DNA from: Talpa occidentalis
Lineage: Eukaryota; Chordata; Mammalia; Eulipotyphla; Talpidae
Assembly: GCF_014898055.3 (NCBI RefSeq)
Contig: NW_023601543.1
Coordinates: 10,749,314-10,813,313 of the forward strand
Length of the DNA stretch: 64,000 nucleotides
Reading direction: 5' to 3'
Shown piece by piece: positions 12,465 through 24,420 of the stretch; within the stretch, counting starts at the first letter, position 1; each line of letters starts with the position of its first letter. The translations under genes were made by a program, and so were the position numbers. The notes beneath the pieces were generated by a model. That model made no database searches. It was not told the origin of the DNA and saw only the letters and a list, made by a program, of their open reading frames with translations.

Positions 12465-13924
12465 GGTCACAACGCTTCCCCAGGCCTTACGGGTCTTTCC
12501 AGCAGCTTCACAGGGAGTAACGTGACTGTGCTGCAACTCGCTAGGACTCAGCCTGTCTCTACCTGTGACGCAAATACATTCTGGCTTAGCCAGACCACGC
12601 CGCCTGCCATCTCTGCAATGGACAGGAACTGGGGACAATCCGTCAGCTGCGGGACTTGGTGTCCACTGTGAAGGTGACCACAAGGCAGTCACTGGCCATG
12701 CCGCCATCGGATTCGCCCCTGGCACAGAGTAATCTGCGATCTTGGAGACTGAACTGGAATCCCCACCGCTCATCATGGAAGGGAGAAGTTATTTCTGCCC
12801 TCTCTTTCTTTACCTGTGCCCCTGTTAAGATCTGCTGCTTATAACAGAGGTGGGAGCACACATATAGTCAAGCAGGCGAGCAGTGAAGTCTAGAAAGAAT
12901 TGCTTAAGACTCTGTGTAGTAACGAGTGTGGGGAGCATACATTACAGTTCCATGAAAAATGGCTATTGACATAGAAACGAAATCTGGATAAGCTAGAGGT
13001 GAACTCTATCACCAGCTCCCCCCCCACCCCCCAGCGCCGTTCATTAGCATTTTCCAGTTAACAGTATGAGAGTTTTCAGCCGGGGTCTAATCACAGGACA
13101 CATTCCAGGGGCACCCGCACCCTCAAGATAGCCATTCCTGACCAATGCCCCCCGTGGATGGTCTCCTCTGTGATGCCGTGCCCATTTCTCCTCTTCCAGC
13201 GGCTTTGACATCACCCCTGCCGCCTGCCTCCTTCTTAGTCTCCGTGTCTGTCAGACCCGATCCCCCCACACCCACTTACTGCCCCAACCACAGAACGCTG
13301 TTTCCACGGGCAACTCCAGAAAGCCACACGGGCTGAGTTGCTCCTCAGCATCGCCCAGTTTCAACATGTAAAAACCACGCACACGATGACCTTTGAGCAC
13401 TGCACCCTTCGCTGCGGGCTGACGGCAGGGCCGGGCCCAGGGCTCTGGGGTCCAGGCTCCTCCAGCAGCCACGAGCAGACTCCGGCCCGGAGCAATCCAA
13501 CTCTGACCTGGATATCGGCTCAAAGAGTTGGCATGAGCTCACCGATTGTCACCGCTGCGAGTGACACCACAAATCCAAGGGTCAAAAAGGGTTCACTGCA
13601 TCGAAGGCCAGGCAATTTGTCAAGTCTGGGGCTGGCTCCACCGCAGACACAGCTTGAGGCCCCAATGCTGGTGGACAAAGACACACCTAACCGGTACGGC
13701 ACCCCGCGGGGTAACTCGTGTGCGCCCCGACAGGGGTTGGCAGGCCTGGCGGCTCTCGGCAGGTCCCAAGCTCACTTTTCAGGGGGCCTTCTCACTCAAG
13801 GAGAAGCATTTCTCTTATTCCACTACTTTTACTAAGCACTGCATTTAACTCTATCAATTAATGATCAAATGTGACTGATGTATTATTTGTATTTCTGAAT
13901 CCCAGGTTACAAAGGCTTTCCTTT

Positions 13925-14170
13925 TAATTGGTAGATTTTTTTTGAGTGGTTTTGGTTTACAGGAAAATAGAGTGGAAAGTAGTTTCCATCCACCTCCTCA
14001 ATCCCCCCTTCCTCCAGTCTCCTCTATTAGTAACATCTGGCACGACTGTAGTGCATTTCTGTGCAGTCGATGAGCCCACACCAGTACATCATTATTAACT
14101 AAAGTCCACAGTCTACATTAGGGCTCATTCTTTGTGCTGGGCATCCTATAGGTTTTGACAAATGTTGGAG
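13925..14170 (-). mobile_element. Old L1M-type 3' UTR relic
   Basis: Antisense remnant with the typical phrases GGTTTACAGG, CATTATTAACTAAAGTCCA and GGTTTTGACAAATG of old mammalian L1 3' ends. It is heavily diverged with no TSD seen, and is followed by a T-run at about 14172-14189. Confidence 0.65.
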
Positions 14171-14189
14171 GTTTTTTTTTTTTTTTTTA

Positions 14190-14760
14190 AAGAAAATGTA
14201 CTTTATAGTACATTCTGAGGAACAATCTATCACCTCACCTCAAGACAATTTGAATCGTTTTAGCTTGGTAAAAGGAAGCTTCGCAGAAACATTATCATAT
14301 AAATCATTCATTTCTGTAAACGATTCGTGGTTTCAAAGCCTGTAACACCACCCCGCAAATATATCACAACTTTCCAACCTCCAGGTGGCTCCAAACTTGA
14401 AAGGAGTCAGAAGAAATTATTGGACCACAAAACAGAAAGTAAGAAAAACAGTCTCCAAGATGATATCTGACATATGTTGGAATTAGCCTGCGGATGACTT
14501 GGTCTGGGGATGCTTACAAAAACAGCTTTGTCATGACGTAGCAGAGCAGTGTAAGAGAAGTAGCATCAGGAGACAGAAAAGACAAAGAAGTAGAAAATCA
14601 GGGAAGGAAGACAGAGGAAGGGAGAAACAGTAGAAATCAGGAGTGACCGATGGAGACTAGACAGAGAACAGAGCAATGGCAATGAAACAGAAAGCCAGGT
14701 AGGCAGAAAAGAGTGACACAAATTTTTTTGAGTGGGTTAGTGAGAAAAGGACAAATTTCA
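14190..14760. other. Unassigned stretch
   Basis: AT-rich, then AG-rich (14560-14720, many AGA/GAAAG runs). Nothing recognisable. Confidence 0.4.
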
Positions 14761-14780
14761 TCTCAATACTATACCCTTAG

Positions 14781-15050
14781 GGGCCTCCCTGGTGGTGCAA
14801 GGGGTTAAGCACCACACTATGAAGCAATCCACAGCTTCTGCAGCACGAGTTCGATCCCCAGCTGGCCAGGGAGAAACCCACATGGCGAAGCAGACCTCTC
14901 CTGACTCACCCACTGCTCCCCTCAGCAGTGTATTTCGGTCAGTCTGCCTGTTCTGTTCCCCTCTCTGTCTCTGGTGGATCCTCTCACCCTCTGCACCGCT
15001 GGTCTGTGTACCCCAGCTCTTGTATGCATAAATAAATAAATCTTTTAAAA
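14781..15050 (+). mobile_element. tRNA-derived T+ SINE, subfamily A (copy 4a)
   Basis: Full-length copy with tail AAATAAATAAATCTTTT. It is preceded by ATACTATACCCTTAG (14766-14780) and followed by ATACTTTACCCTTAG (15051-15065), which also serves as the left repeat of the next SINE. Confidence 0.94.
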
Positions 15051-15065
15051 ATACTTTACCCTTAG

Positions 15066-15334
15066 GGCCTCCCTGGTGGCACAGCGGGTTAAGCACAGTG
15101 ATGTGAAGCTGTCCTCAGCCTCTGCAGCAGGGGTTCGGTTCCCGGCCGAAGGAGATTTCCACATGGCGTGGCAGACCTCTCCCATCACGCCCGCTGCTCC
15201 CCTCAGCAGTGTATTTCAGTCGTCTGCCTCTTCTGCTCCCAGTTCTGTCTCTGGTGAATCCTCTCACCCTCCCGCGCCTCTGGCCTGTACCCCAGCAATT
15301 GTGTAAAAATAAATAAATTAAATCTTTAAAAAAA
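15066..15334 (+). mobile_element. tRNA-derived T+ SINE, subfamily A (copy 4b)
   Basis: Second SINE directly after copy 4a in the same orientation. Left repeat ATACTTTACCCTTAG (15051-15065), right repeat ATACTATACCCTTA (15335-15348). It is diverged from copy 4a in the B-box region, so it is an independent insertion rather than a recent tandem duplication. Confidence 0.93.
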
Positions 15335-15519
15335 ATACTATACCCTTAAACTGCTTATCTGTTGAACTGAATATACTGATGGGAAAGTAACATTCACCAT
15401 ATTAAAAACTGGTTTTGCACCTAAGTGTGTAAAGATGGCACGCCTTCTAGCCATAGACAATTCCTTCTGAAACCTGTTTCAAATTTTCTGGAAAGGTGAA
15501 GGCAGTAGCTGGAGGTGTA

Positions 15520-15720
15520 CATGTACAGGCACTCCCTACTTTTTGAAAGTTCATTTTCCACCACTTCACTTTTACAAAAGACCTACATGAATACTGGTTT
15601 TCATGAACCCAAAGAAATCCAAAGAGGTGTTCCACTTTTATAAGAAAAAGCGAAAAGTGAAAGGAGTGTTCAGCATTGGTTTTGCAGCAGCCATTCCAGA
15701 GTCGGCGGCACCCCAAGCAG
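15520..15720. repeat. Unclassified foldback-like repeat
   Basis: The segment has inverted wording: TTCACTTTTACAAAAG near 15565 faces GCGAAAAGTGAAA near 15650. It begins ACAGGCACTCCCTACTTTTTG. The palindromic style recalls a non-autonomous DNA transposon or an MER-type element. I cannot assign a family. Confidence 0.35.
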
Positions 15721-16259
15721 CTTGTACTTTATCCCAGAATTTCTGTTTTTACTAGATGTGATCGTAGGCTTTTGGTGTTTCTTGGTCTGATTTGGTAGGT
15801 TGTTTTTGGTTCTGGGAATGCTCAAAAAGCTTTCCATATAAACAAGTGGTAATTTGTTCTTTGTTTTAGGCCATTTCGCAAAGTTTGATAGGCATGTTCA
15901 ACTTCTGAATGGGAGCAAGGAGGGGAAACCAGTGTATAGATATTAAAATATTCTCACTTTTTCATCTGTAGGAATGAGTGTAAAGCAAAATTTGAATTAT
16001 CTGTCCTATTCTTGGGGGGGGGGAGTGTTCACAACTCACTGTAACTACTTTAGAAAAACACACTGCTTTTCCATTTTAACAGAATTCTATTTCTCCTGCC
16101 TGTAATTTCCCTTCGATGTATGTAACAAGACTAACAAAGACACTGTCGTTGACTTGCAGGCAGAATTCTCAAGTCCTGTGCTCACCTTTAGTCAACCAGG
16201 AGAAAGTTCTAGGAAATCAAACCTAGAATCTCCCTGTAATTTTGTCTTACAAGAGAAGA
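15721..16259. other. Unassigned stretch
   Basis: AT-rich non-coding DNA with a G-run near 16014-16023. No feature supported. Confidence 0.4.
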
Positions 16260-16600
16260 AAATTGTGTTTTGGATATAATCTGGTCTTTGGATAGAGGAC
16301 TCACAAATGTTCAAATCTAAATTTAGAAAGTGGCTCTCACACAGAAGCAGATCTGGGGTTGCCTGGGGATGGAAGCAAAGGGAAGAATGTGCTGCCAGAG
16401 GTGCGTGCGGAAACTTGGGGGGTGATGCAGATCCTCTCCATTCTGATTGCAGTGGTGCTTCCGCGAGTATATATACATCTGCCAAAACTCATTAAACTAT
16501 GTCTTAAATGGATGCACCTTATTGGACCTAAATGATACTCAATGAAGTGGATATTAAATATATTGATCTTGGTAGTCATTCCACAATGTATGTATATATC
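16260..16600 (+). mobile_element. L1M-type 3' end relic
   Basis: Sense remnant of an old L1 3' UTR: a GGGGTTGCCTGGGGATGG block, TGCAGTGGTG, then CAAAACTCATTAAACTATG and a degraded end. It has no protein-coding capacity. A minus-strand frame across it is an artefact. Confidence 0.65.
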
Positions 16601-18112
16601 AAATTATCATGCCGTACGCTTTAAATATATACAATTATATTGTCAGTTGTCCCTTAATAAATTGGAGGGGGAGATGCTATTTAAAAGTTGGCTCTACCAA
16701 AGCCACTTTATCTAGAGATGCCAGTATAATCTTTCACCTCCTCAAATTACTTTGGCTGTTTGGTTTCTTTTCTTTCCTTAGTATGGTTAGGTGCGCTTAC
16801 TACATTGGAAAATTCCTTCCCTTTTTAAGAGACAGAGTTTCTTCTGGCCTAGAAGGGAAATGGACCTATGATTTGAAAACTTGAATTGACTCTGGCATCT
16901 GGAGATGTAGCATCTTTTGACAAAGTGCCTAAAATGTCTCCTGGGTTTCTAGAAGCTATGTGGCCAAGGATTTCTTCTATCATTTTTAAGTATTTGGAAC
17001 TGCAATCATTTATAGGGTATTTCTTAGACACGTGGGTAAATCAAATGTAAATTCTACAAGCAGTAAAGAGCGGACAGGACAACAAAGACTTATTTTGATT
17101 GCCCTCCCCCAGGTTTCACTGTATATTCAATCTGATCCGTTTGTAACTAGAATAGTTAAAAAATGAAGTACAAGCGTATCTCAGTGGTTTAAATACAGAG
17201 GAAAATCCATTTTCAGCAGAGGAATAATGTTCCACAGGAAGCGAGGAAGAGTTGGCTGCTTACTGACAATGCACATATTCATTAGCAGGCAATAATGAGG
17301 ATCAGGAGCAAAATAACTTAAAAACACACCCCTAGGCAAGGGTACAATTTTCTCATTTGTTCAAATAGTAAGCCCTTGGCAATGAGCATCCAGATTCATT
17401 ATTTCACGTAGCTGTACGCATTGTTGGGGCCCTGGCTACTGAGAATGGATCATTTCAGGTCCACAGGTTTACATGCACATGCCGCCCACATAATCTCTGT
17501 CTTTTGCTTAATTCTCTTCTATCAGTGACATTTCTGTCTCAAGTGGCACCAACCCTATTCACCCCACACCTGCTTGGGACAGCAACTTCCCTGGCCAGCC
17601 TCGGCTGAGAAACGGGTTCAATCCAGTCCAGGTTGGGGTAACTGTCACAGTGACGACAGGGGATGGGGCAGATGCAGTGGCAGAGGATAGGATGGTGTGG
17701 CTATGTGGCGAATCCGGAAAAAGTAAAGTGGGCAGAGTCAGACAGACTGAAAAAAAAAGTCAGCAGAGTGAAACATAGCCACGCAAAGGAGACAGAGCGT
17801 AGAGTGACCCACACAGCTACGGAAAGGAAGGAAGAGGGGCGGGGGAGAAAAGGCGGAAGGCCTACCAACTTATTTTTTAACAGCATCAGGTTAAAACAAA
17901 TGTGTGTGTGTTAATGATGCCAGCATTTGTTACAATTTGTTAACTTCCTAAATGTAGAAGCAGATGCCGTATTCAAAATTTCCTTCTCACCAATTTAACA
18001 GACATCTCATTTCATAAAGGAAAGAAACACCCTCACGCAGCAACTGCTCTAATTGTGGTCTTCCAGGTTCCCAGATATAAAGACTCTTACAGTCATTTTT
18101 TGTTTCTACAAC
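16601..18112. other. Unassigned stretch
   Basis: No gene or recognisable repeat. Mixed AT-rich non-coding sequence with a purine-rich patch at about 17740-17860. Confidence 0.4.
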
Positions 18113-18260
18113 TACAATCGTGTGTCACTTAACCACCGGGATACGGTCTGAGAAATGCATCACTGGGCCATTTCCTCCATGTGCCAACATCGAGGCGTTA
18201 CTTACAGACACCCAGCTGGCCCAGCCTACCACACACACCGGGTTCGACAGAGGAACCATC
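18113..18260. mobile_element. MER2-like Tigger relic
   Basis: Starts with a TCGTGTGTCACTTAACCACC end and continues GGGATACGGTCTGAGAAATGCATCACTGGGCCATTT, the terminal part of MER2-type non-autonomous Tigger elements. It fades after about 18250. A second, better bounded copy lies at 37876-38048. Confidence 0.75.
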
Positions 18261-18599
18261 GCCCGTGCAGCCCAGTGTTGACCAACTTGCTCTGCCCTGG
18301 TACTTTGGTACTTGCTCCCAGGCCAGGGGAAAGAGGTTGTCTCCACTAATGTTCAATTCCAATACAGCAAACAATACGAAAAATTCCTGGACTGCTCACA
18401 ACTGCCTGGATCAGTTTCTGAAATTAGGAAACACGCGGCCTCCATTGGTTGCCCTCGGTAGTTATTATGCTTTCATCACAAAGGCTTGTTTCTCTTGCAG
18501 GACAGGCCAACAAAAAGTTTCTGACTGTGAAGAGATTTTTAGCTAGGCAGTAAAAGCTCACCTTCCTATGGAAATCTAAAACTTCAAACCAAACTTCTG

Positions 18600-18720
18600 A
18601 CGTTAACAGAGTCTCTGGCCTTGGACCAGGGGTTTCACCCCTTTCAGCCTCAGTTTCCTGATCTGCAACATGCAGGGGGTGGGAACTGACGGCCCTCCTT
18701 ACACGGCAACTCTATCACTC
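18600..18720 (+). repeat. MIR fragment
   Basis: Contains the MIR core wording CAGCCTCAGTTTCCTGATCTGCAACATG. Confidence 0.6.
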
Positions 18721-20039
18721 AAGTTGGAGGAGGAGAAACTTTATGGTTCTGAGAGGCGGCCACAGGCTAGCTCGGTAACCCCCCTGGTAGTTCATTCCTG
18801 ATCACCATGACATCTTATCAAAAGATGCAGCAGTAATTTTGAAAATCTGGTCTAGTTTCAAAATATAACTTAGACTGCATTTATAAGTAGGCATTATTGC
18901 AACGGACTTGAACCCACCATTAAAAAAAAAAAACATAAAAAACATTGAAACTAATTTCTGGGTGGTAGATTACAACTGGTTTTTATTTTCCTTTTAGGCT
19001 TTACTGTATTTTCTGAATTTTCCTACAATGGAAATGTACCACTCATCATTTAAAAATTTTATTTTCAGAAGGATGAGTACATTCTTGCAAGTTTTATCAG
19101 ATCTCTCAAGCCTACTCTAAAATCACTGTGGAGGAGCGGATACAATTGGCAGTATCACCATACAGGTCTATACACAGTGGCTGATTACCCAAGTGGTGGA
19201 TTGCTGGAGTCACAATTAAGACATTATTATTATAATCAGAATTTGTGGCTCACAGTCCTATGTGGCAATCAAAACATGTATTTTATCTAAATAACAGTTC
19301 ACTCTCTCCCCGCCCCCTGCATCCTGACCCTTGAGAATCATGGTTAAAATTCCTTTCCAATTTAAAGTAAATGAAATGAAACATGAGGTCCTTCTTTTGC
19401 CCACCAAAAAAAACCAAACCAAAACAAAACAAAAAACCCACGCTTGCCAGACAAAATATGAGTGCTATTGGACTGCTTTTTATTTTTCCTCTTTTTATGC
19501 TCTACAACGCAAGACATCAAAAGTTAAGATAAATATTTAGCTGTCAAAACAAAACATACCCCCCATATGGAAAACACAAGTATGAATTTGATGATGTTAT
19601 AAAAACAACTTCCATAAGCAAGCACAAATGTTTAAATTGTGGAAAAAAGACGACACAACTAAATGCTCTCACTGCAAGTTCCAGATGACAGTCCTAAGAA
19701 AGGTAGAAGGTGACCCGCTGAAAAGCTATAAATACAGTTTCACGGTTACCAAAACACTTTGAAAATTCAAGTTAAGACAGAAAAACAAGTTCTCCAAAAT
19801 GATAGTCAGTCTCAATGTGGGTAGATCTCTGGAACAATTCCTCACCGGGTTCCATTGTCACCAACAGAGGAAGGTGCAGTAATTCACCCTTCTGTTCTTT
19901 CACTGAAGGTAACCACATCGTCTAGCAGACGGAAGTGACTGGAGCCTGTTTTCTCTCCAGGACTACTCACCTCTCTGCAGCAAACTCAACTAACGCACCG
20001 CCTTCCTCCATCCCAAGCTTTAGAACAAACAGCAAGAGA
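18721..20039. other. Unassigned stretch
   Basis: AT-rich non-coding DNA with A-rich patches (18920-18940, 19407-19440). The patch at 18955-19060 resembles the A/T-rich end of an old L1 or DNA element but is too diverged to name. Confidence 0.4.
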
Positions 20040-20190
20040 CAGTGGCTTAGCGGTGGAACTTAAGTTCAAATTCCAATTAGTTGTGCAATCTTAGACAAGT
20101 TACTGAACTAACCTCATCTGTAAAATGTGCATCATAATTACTTCACAGAACTGCTGTGAGGTTCAAATTATAAGTGTGTTCAAGTTCAAA
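20040..20190 (+). repeat. MIR fragment
   Basis: MIR wording in order: AGTGGCTTAGCGG, TTAGACAAGTTACTGAACTAACC, CTCATCTGTAAAATG, CTGTGAGGTTCAAATTA. Confidence 0.8.
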
Positions 20191-20449
20191 CTAGTGTACT
20201 TTCTAGAACTATATAGCAGGCCTGCAAGTAATGTCCGTTCCCTTTATGCTGGTCACTTACTCCAAGTAGGTTCAAATTTAATGCTCATGGTTTTAATTAC
20301 TCTCCGGCAAGCTCAATGGCATACGGGACACATAGTAATTTTAACTTTAAGTAAGATTTTGAATGGAGCATGCCACAAGGGAGACCGATGACGTTAAGTT
20401 AAAAATTGAACTTCTGAGCAGTAACACGATCTTAATTTTGGGTCTCCTT

Positions 20450-20580
20450 CCAAACCTGAGCAGCATTGAGACATAGGGCAAGTTACTTTACTTCTCTGAG
20501 CCCGGGTCCTCATCCATGAAGTGAAGAGAAGACATAGTGGACACAACTGCCCCGCACAGTGTAGGGACCGGAAACGGTGG
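20450..20580 (+). repeat. MIR fragment
   Basis: Contains GGGCAAGTTACTTTACTTCTCTGAGCC and CCTCATCCATGAAGTG, a MIR core. It lies 260 bp from another MIR. Confidence 0.7.
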
Positions 20581-20742
20581 CTCTTACTGGTCTTTTCATT
20601 ATTCCGGTCAATGTATGGGAACTAGTCGCTTTTAAGACTAATAAAGTGAACTCAGCCAACCACTTGGTCACCTCAAGACAGTGTTATTGTTCTCTACTGC
20701 GCTAAAGTTACGTTTTACTGCACCACGGAGAGGAAATTACAT

Positions 20743-20975
20743 CACCCTCAGCACCATTGACATTTGGGCTTGGATAATTCTTTTTTTGTAGGGGGCCACC
20801 CTGTGCAGGGTTGAAGAATGTTTAAGCAGCGCCCCTGGTCTCTATCCACTAAACACCATTAGCTTGCTGCACCCCAAGTGGTGACAACCAAAAGTGTCTC
20901 CAGACATGGCTGGATATACCTTATGGGGGGGCGGGGGGGGGCAGGCAAAACCACGCCCTTTGAAAACCACTCTCT
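20743..20975. mobile_element. MER5A-like hAT-Charlie element
   Basis: Near full-length non-autonomous hAT relic: CAGCACCATTGACATTTGGGC, GATAATTCTTTTTTTGTAGGGGG, GTGACAACCAAAAGTGTCTCCAGACATGG and a terminal TTTGAAAACCACTCT. It includes a G-run at 20925-20940 that has expanded relative to the usual element. Confidence 0.85.
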
Positions 20976-22430
20976 AGCACTAGCCACAGACCAGAATTCT
21001 CAAAGTTCTCAGGAGGGAGCCCTCCAGCAGAGATGGTTTGTTCCCTGTCCTGAGTTAGCATGACCCACTCTTCTGGATGCCATCGCCATTGTCAGCAGCC
21101 ATAACTGGAAGTCAGCCACAGAAAACTTGTTTGTCCCAAAGTACTGTCAGAAGACGCCTGCAGTCACAGGATGGAAAGCTGCCCCAGTCTGCTGCTTCTC
21201 ACTGCTCGATCCAGTGACATACATGCTGAACATCAAGAGTTCTGCTATGTCCCATTTACTTTACACAGAACATATCTTTTTTTAAAAAGGCCACAGACCT
21301 TAAGATGACTTATATTATCACCCCAAATGAAAAAGTTGGTGTTAGTTGAGAAGATGAGCTAGAATGTATGCAGTGAATAATTCCCAGGAAAGAAATGCCC
21401 CAACAGTCAGCATGGCTGAAGCAGGTTTAATGTACATAAAACACTGGGTTAACGTGCAGAGACTCTGGAACCACGCCTAATCATCCACAACATATCCCCT
21501 TGTCTAGTTTTCATTTTCATAACTAACTACACCAGAATGCAGGAGCCCTTTCTTGTCCGCTGTGTATCTCTGCACCTAGCTCAGAAGCTGGTAACTCAGT
21601 AGATGTTTGTTGAATAATGGTCACATATTTTGCTTAATTAAGTGAGCCCTTGACGAAAGAGAGCGAGAGAGCGAGAGAGTGGAGAGCGAGAGAAACATTC
21701 TTTGCGAGAAACATTCTTTGCTCTGGTCCAATGGGAGCTGAAAGAAAAGATCTTTTAAGAGAAAATAATTAGTCTACTCCATTTTTTCCCCTAATCCAAA
21801 CAACTGGAAAGTTCAATTAACCACCAAAAAAGAAAAAAAGAAAAAGAAAAGAAATGCTGTAGGCCAAAGTTGGGGAAGGCGGCCAAATAGATAAGGCCTA
21901 AAGTTCAAGCAGGCACGAACATTTGTTCAACTCCCACAAGGTTATAAAAGCCAAGTTGCTGGCACCAGAGGGGGAAGAGGGAGGGTGCCAGGAAGGGAGC
22001 CCAGCAGTGGAGAGCAAGAAAGAGGGACCAGTCCCAGACGGCTAGTAGCTTCCACCCTGTCGACAAACTTAATTTTTTTTAATGTCAAAACGTTAGGGTT
22101 GAGGGTCAATGTCTTACAGAAAAGCTTGATTTGCAAATTACTTTTCAAATAAACATTAGCAAAATCTTCAGGAATATTTCCAGAGATAGCTGATCATACC
22201 ACCGTCAATTTCTGAAATTCTTCATCTTTCCCTCCCCCCTTCGGTCCCACAAGGCAAACAACGTGTTCCCCAAAAGCCCAGGGACACTCGATGTACTCCT
22301 TTTGTCTAGAGAAACTAAAAGCCCCACCAGTCATCAGCAAGCCTGAAAAGAGCTGACCACTGTCAGCAATCTCTAAGGGAAAAGACCATCAGATGTAAAC
22401 TGCATTTTAAAATGTCCTGTTTTCTGACTG
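20976..22430. other. Unassigned stretch with GA-rich tract
   Basis: No gene. It holds a (GA)n-like tract (21655-21700) followed by a short tandem duplication of CGAGAAACATTCTTTG (about 21687-21720), and an A/G-rich patch at 21822-21853. The remainder is single-copy-looking. Confidence 0.4.
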
Positions 22431-22720
22431 TTGCTGGTTTACAGACTGTGGATCACCTCAACATGAGAAATAGCGCATCCAGTAGTGTTTATTAAACCAT
22501 GTTTATCCAAATGCATTTTCGTTAATCCTTCAAGCCCCACATCCCTATTTCCAATTAAACATTTCCAATTAAACATTTCCAGTAAGCAAACAATTATCTT
22601 ATTTAAGTGGTCCATTAGTTTGACACATATTAAATTAGCTCCAATGCACTGATAGCACACAGGAGGAATTTGACCAATTAAAATGTTACACATTTTAAAA
22701 AATTTCACTCAAAAAATCTA
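22431..22720. promoter_or_regulatory. Candidate conserved non-coding element
   Basis: AT-rich, repeat-free and rich in TAAT/ATTA homeodomain cores and CCAATTA motifs. It includes a 14-bp unit ATTTCCAATTAAAC repeated 2.5 times at about 22547-22580. It lies 1.5-1.8 kb from the CpG island. The texture suggests an enhancer; there is no alignment evidence. Confidence 0.25.
22547..22580. repeat. 14-bp tandem repeat
   Basis: Unit ATTTCCAATTAAAC, two full copies and a partial third. Each unit carries a CCAATTA core. Confidence 0.8.
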
Positions 22721-24128
22721 GACTTGATTAAAAGAAAAACAACAACCCTTCGCCAAAAATTCAAACCGGGAAGGGCAGCTTAGAATTTCAAAAACCATCT
22801 CTGGCTAAAGAAATCTATATGGTTGTCTGACACTATATACTTATCGTGAGGTGGTTTGCACAAACCATGGCCTGTCTGACCAATTTCCTGTTGCATAAAG
22901 ATCATATTTACTCTTTAAAAAGTTAAATAAGCATTTTTAAAGACTGAAGGTAAAGGCTAGATTGGAACCTTATGCAACCCAAATGGGAAAGCGCTATACG
23001 GTCTCACCACATTAAAGGACTCTGCCTTGTTAATATCTATTCTTCTTAAAGCAAATGTGAGCTTGAGTTTCCCAAGGCAGAGTTACCATCCCAGAAGCCC
23101 TTGCTTCTTCAGTGTAAAGAATGAGGAGGATTTTGTTCCTGGAGAGGAGCTGGGGAGGGAAAGGTTTTGCAAAATTCCAAGGGGGCCGTAATTTAAACTT
23201 AGGCTATTCTGCAAATGTTCATATTTTCAAGGAACAACATAAAATTTACATTAAAACTGTCTTCATCAAGATAACGAAAAAAAATTATTCCTCCTGCTCC
23301 ATAAGCTTGCCATAGAGTTGATAACCCAGGGAAGAATTACAGGCAATTAGAAAATGATGGCTCCAATTAGGCAAACTGGATCTATTCCAAATTCAAACCA
23401 AAGGGGGCTCTGATCATCTCGAAGGAATAATTTAACGAATATAGAGGACTGCAGTGAAGGCATGCGCTGATTCTTTCTGCCCCTCTGAAAGCCATGCAAA
23501 ATGCTACACGACGTATCTCCAGCCCTTCAGGAAATTCAAAAACCAAACCTTGGAGTCCCCTTAATAAACCTTGTTCTCTCCTTTCCCAAGGGGTCCCCCT
23601 GGTACAGGGCTTTCATTGTAAAGGGCAATCAAAAGAGACCCGAGAAATTCGCGCAGTCCCAAAGGCAGAAAATAATATAGCACTGAACACGCACCACACG
23701 GTCTGCTGGCAAATTTAAAAATCTCTACCTAGTCCTGGGAGGCTGGGAAGAGGCCGCCAGGCGTGGGAGAGAGAAAGAAACTTCGAAAGCAGAAATGTCT
23801 CTCTCAGCGCCTAGAACAGACGGCACCTTGCAGGGATTTCCACGCTTTTTGCGACGGAGAGGTCACACCCTGCAGTTCTGAAAATCCACCTCCTAAGGCT
23901 CAACCCACGTGATAGAACCTTCCACTTGCTTCTCTAGGTTCCACGCAGGAGCCGAAATCCCCCCTCTCCCCACCCCCACTCGCCATCCCCACACAGAAGC
24001 ATCACAGCGGACCCTCCCCCCTCCTCATTCTCCGTGCACCCCACCCCCACGCTCCAACCCCGCCCCCCGCAGCATCGCCTTCGCGAACAGCCAGGCTAAC
24101 CCTTCACCTCCACGCGCTCTCGCCCCAC
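22721..24128. other. Island-proximal non-coding stretch
   Basis: No gene found. GC content rises towards 24 kb. From about 23950 the plus strand is markedly C-rich (CCCCACCCCCAC-type runs), leading into the minisatellite. Confidence 0.45.
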
Positions 24129-24420
24129 ACCCCCATCCTCGTTGAGCGAAGCAAGAAAGGGTCCCCCCCTACCGGTCCCCAATCCCCCGCCATCCTTGCT
24201 GAAAAAACCAAGGGGAGCCCCCCCATCAGCTTCACCCGCTCCCCCCACTGCCCCCCGCGATAGCGACCGCTAGAGAGAAAATGAAGAGGGCCCCGCCCCA
24301 CCCCCGCCATCCTCGCCGAGAAAGCCACGAGCCCCCTCCACTGCCTCGCCACTCCCCACCTCCACCTCACCCGCTCCCCATCGCTGCCCTCCCCGAGAGG
24401 AAAATCCCGGAGGGACCGTG
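24129..24420. repeat. Degenerate minisatellite at CpG-island shore
   Basis: Degenerate tandem copies with anchor CCATCCTYGYYGA, starting near 24134, 24193 and 24308. The spacing is about 58 and 115 bp, consistent with a unit of about 57 bp. Intervening half-units (CCACTGCCCCCCGCGATAGC near 24246, CCATCGCTGCCCTCCCCGAGAG near 24379) fit. On the minus strand the units read as recurring FSARMAG-like peptides in a spurious open frame. Confidence 0.6.

Larger units (their letters stand above)
11731..14765. other. Unassigned stretch with one weak ORF candidate
   Basis: No recognisable repeat until the L1M relic at about 13925. It contains a C-run near 13018-13032 and the weak minus-strand frame described separately. 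A plus-strand frame at 13338-13835 has no domain. Confidence 0.4.

Noticed and set aside
12465..12776. Upstream extension of the minus-strand frame at 12201-12464
   Set aside because: The part before the ATG at 12464 has no coding look, and the ATG has the better start context.
14766..15348. Two tandem SINEs as a CRISPR-like or tandem array
   Set aside because: They are independent retrotransposon copies with TSDs. There is no spacer-repeat structure.
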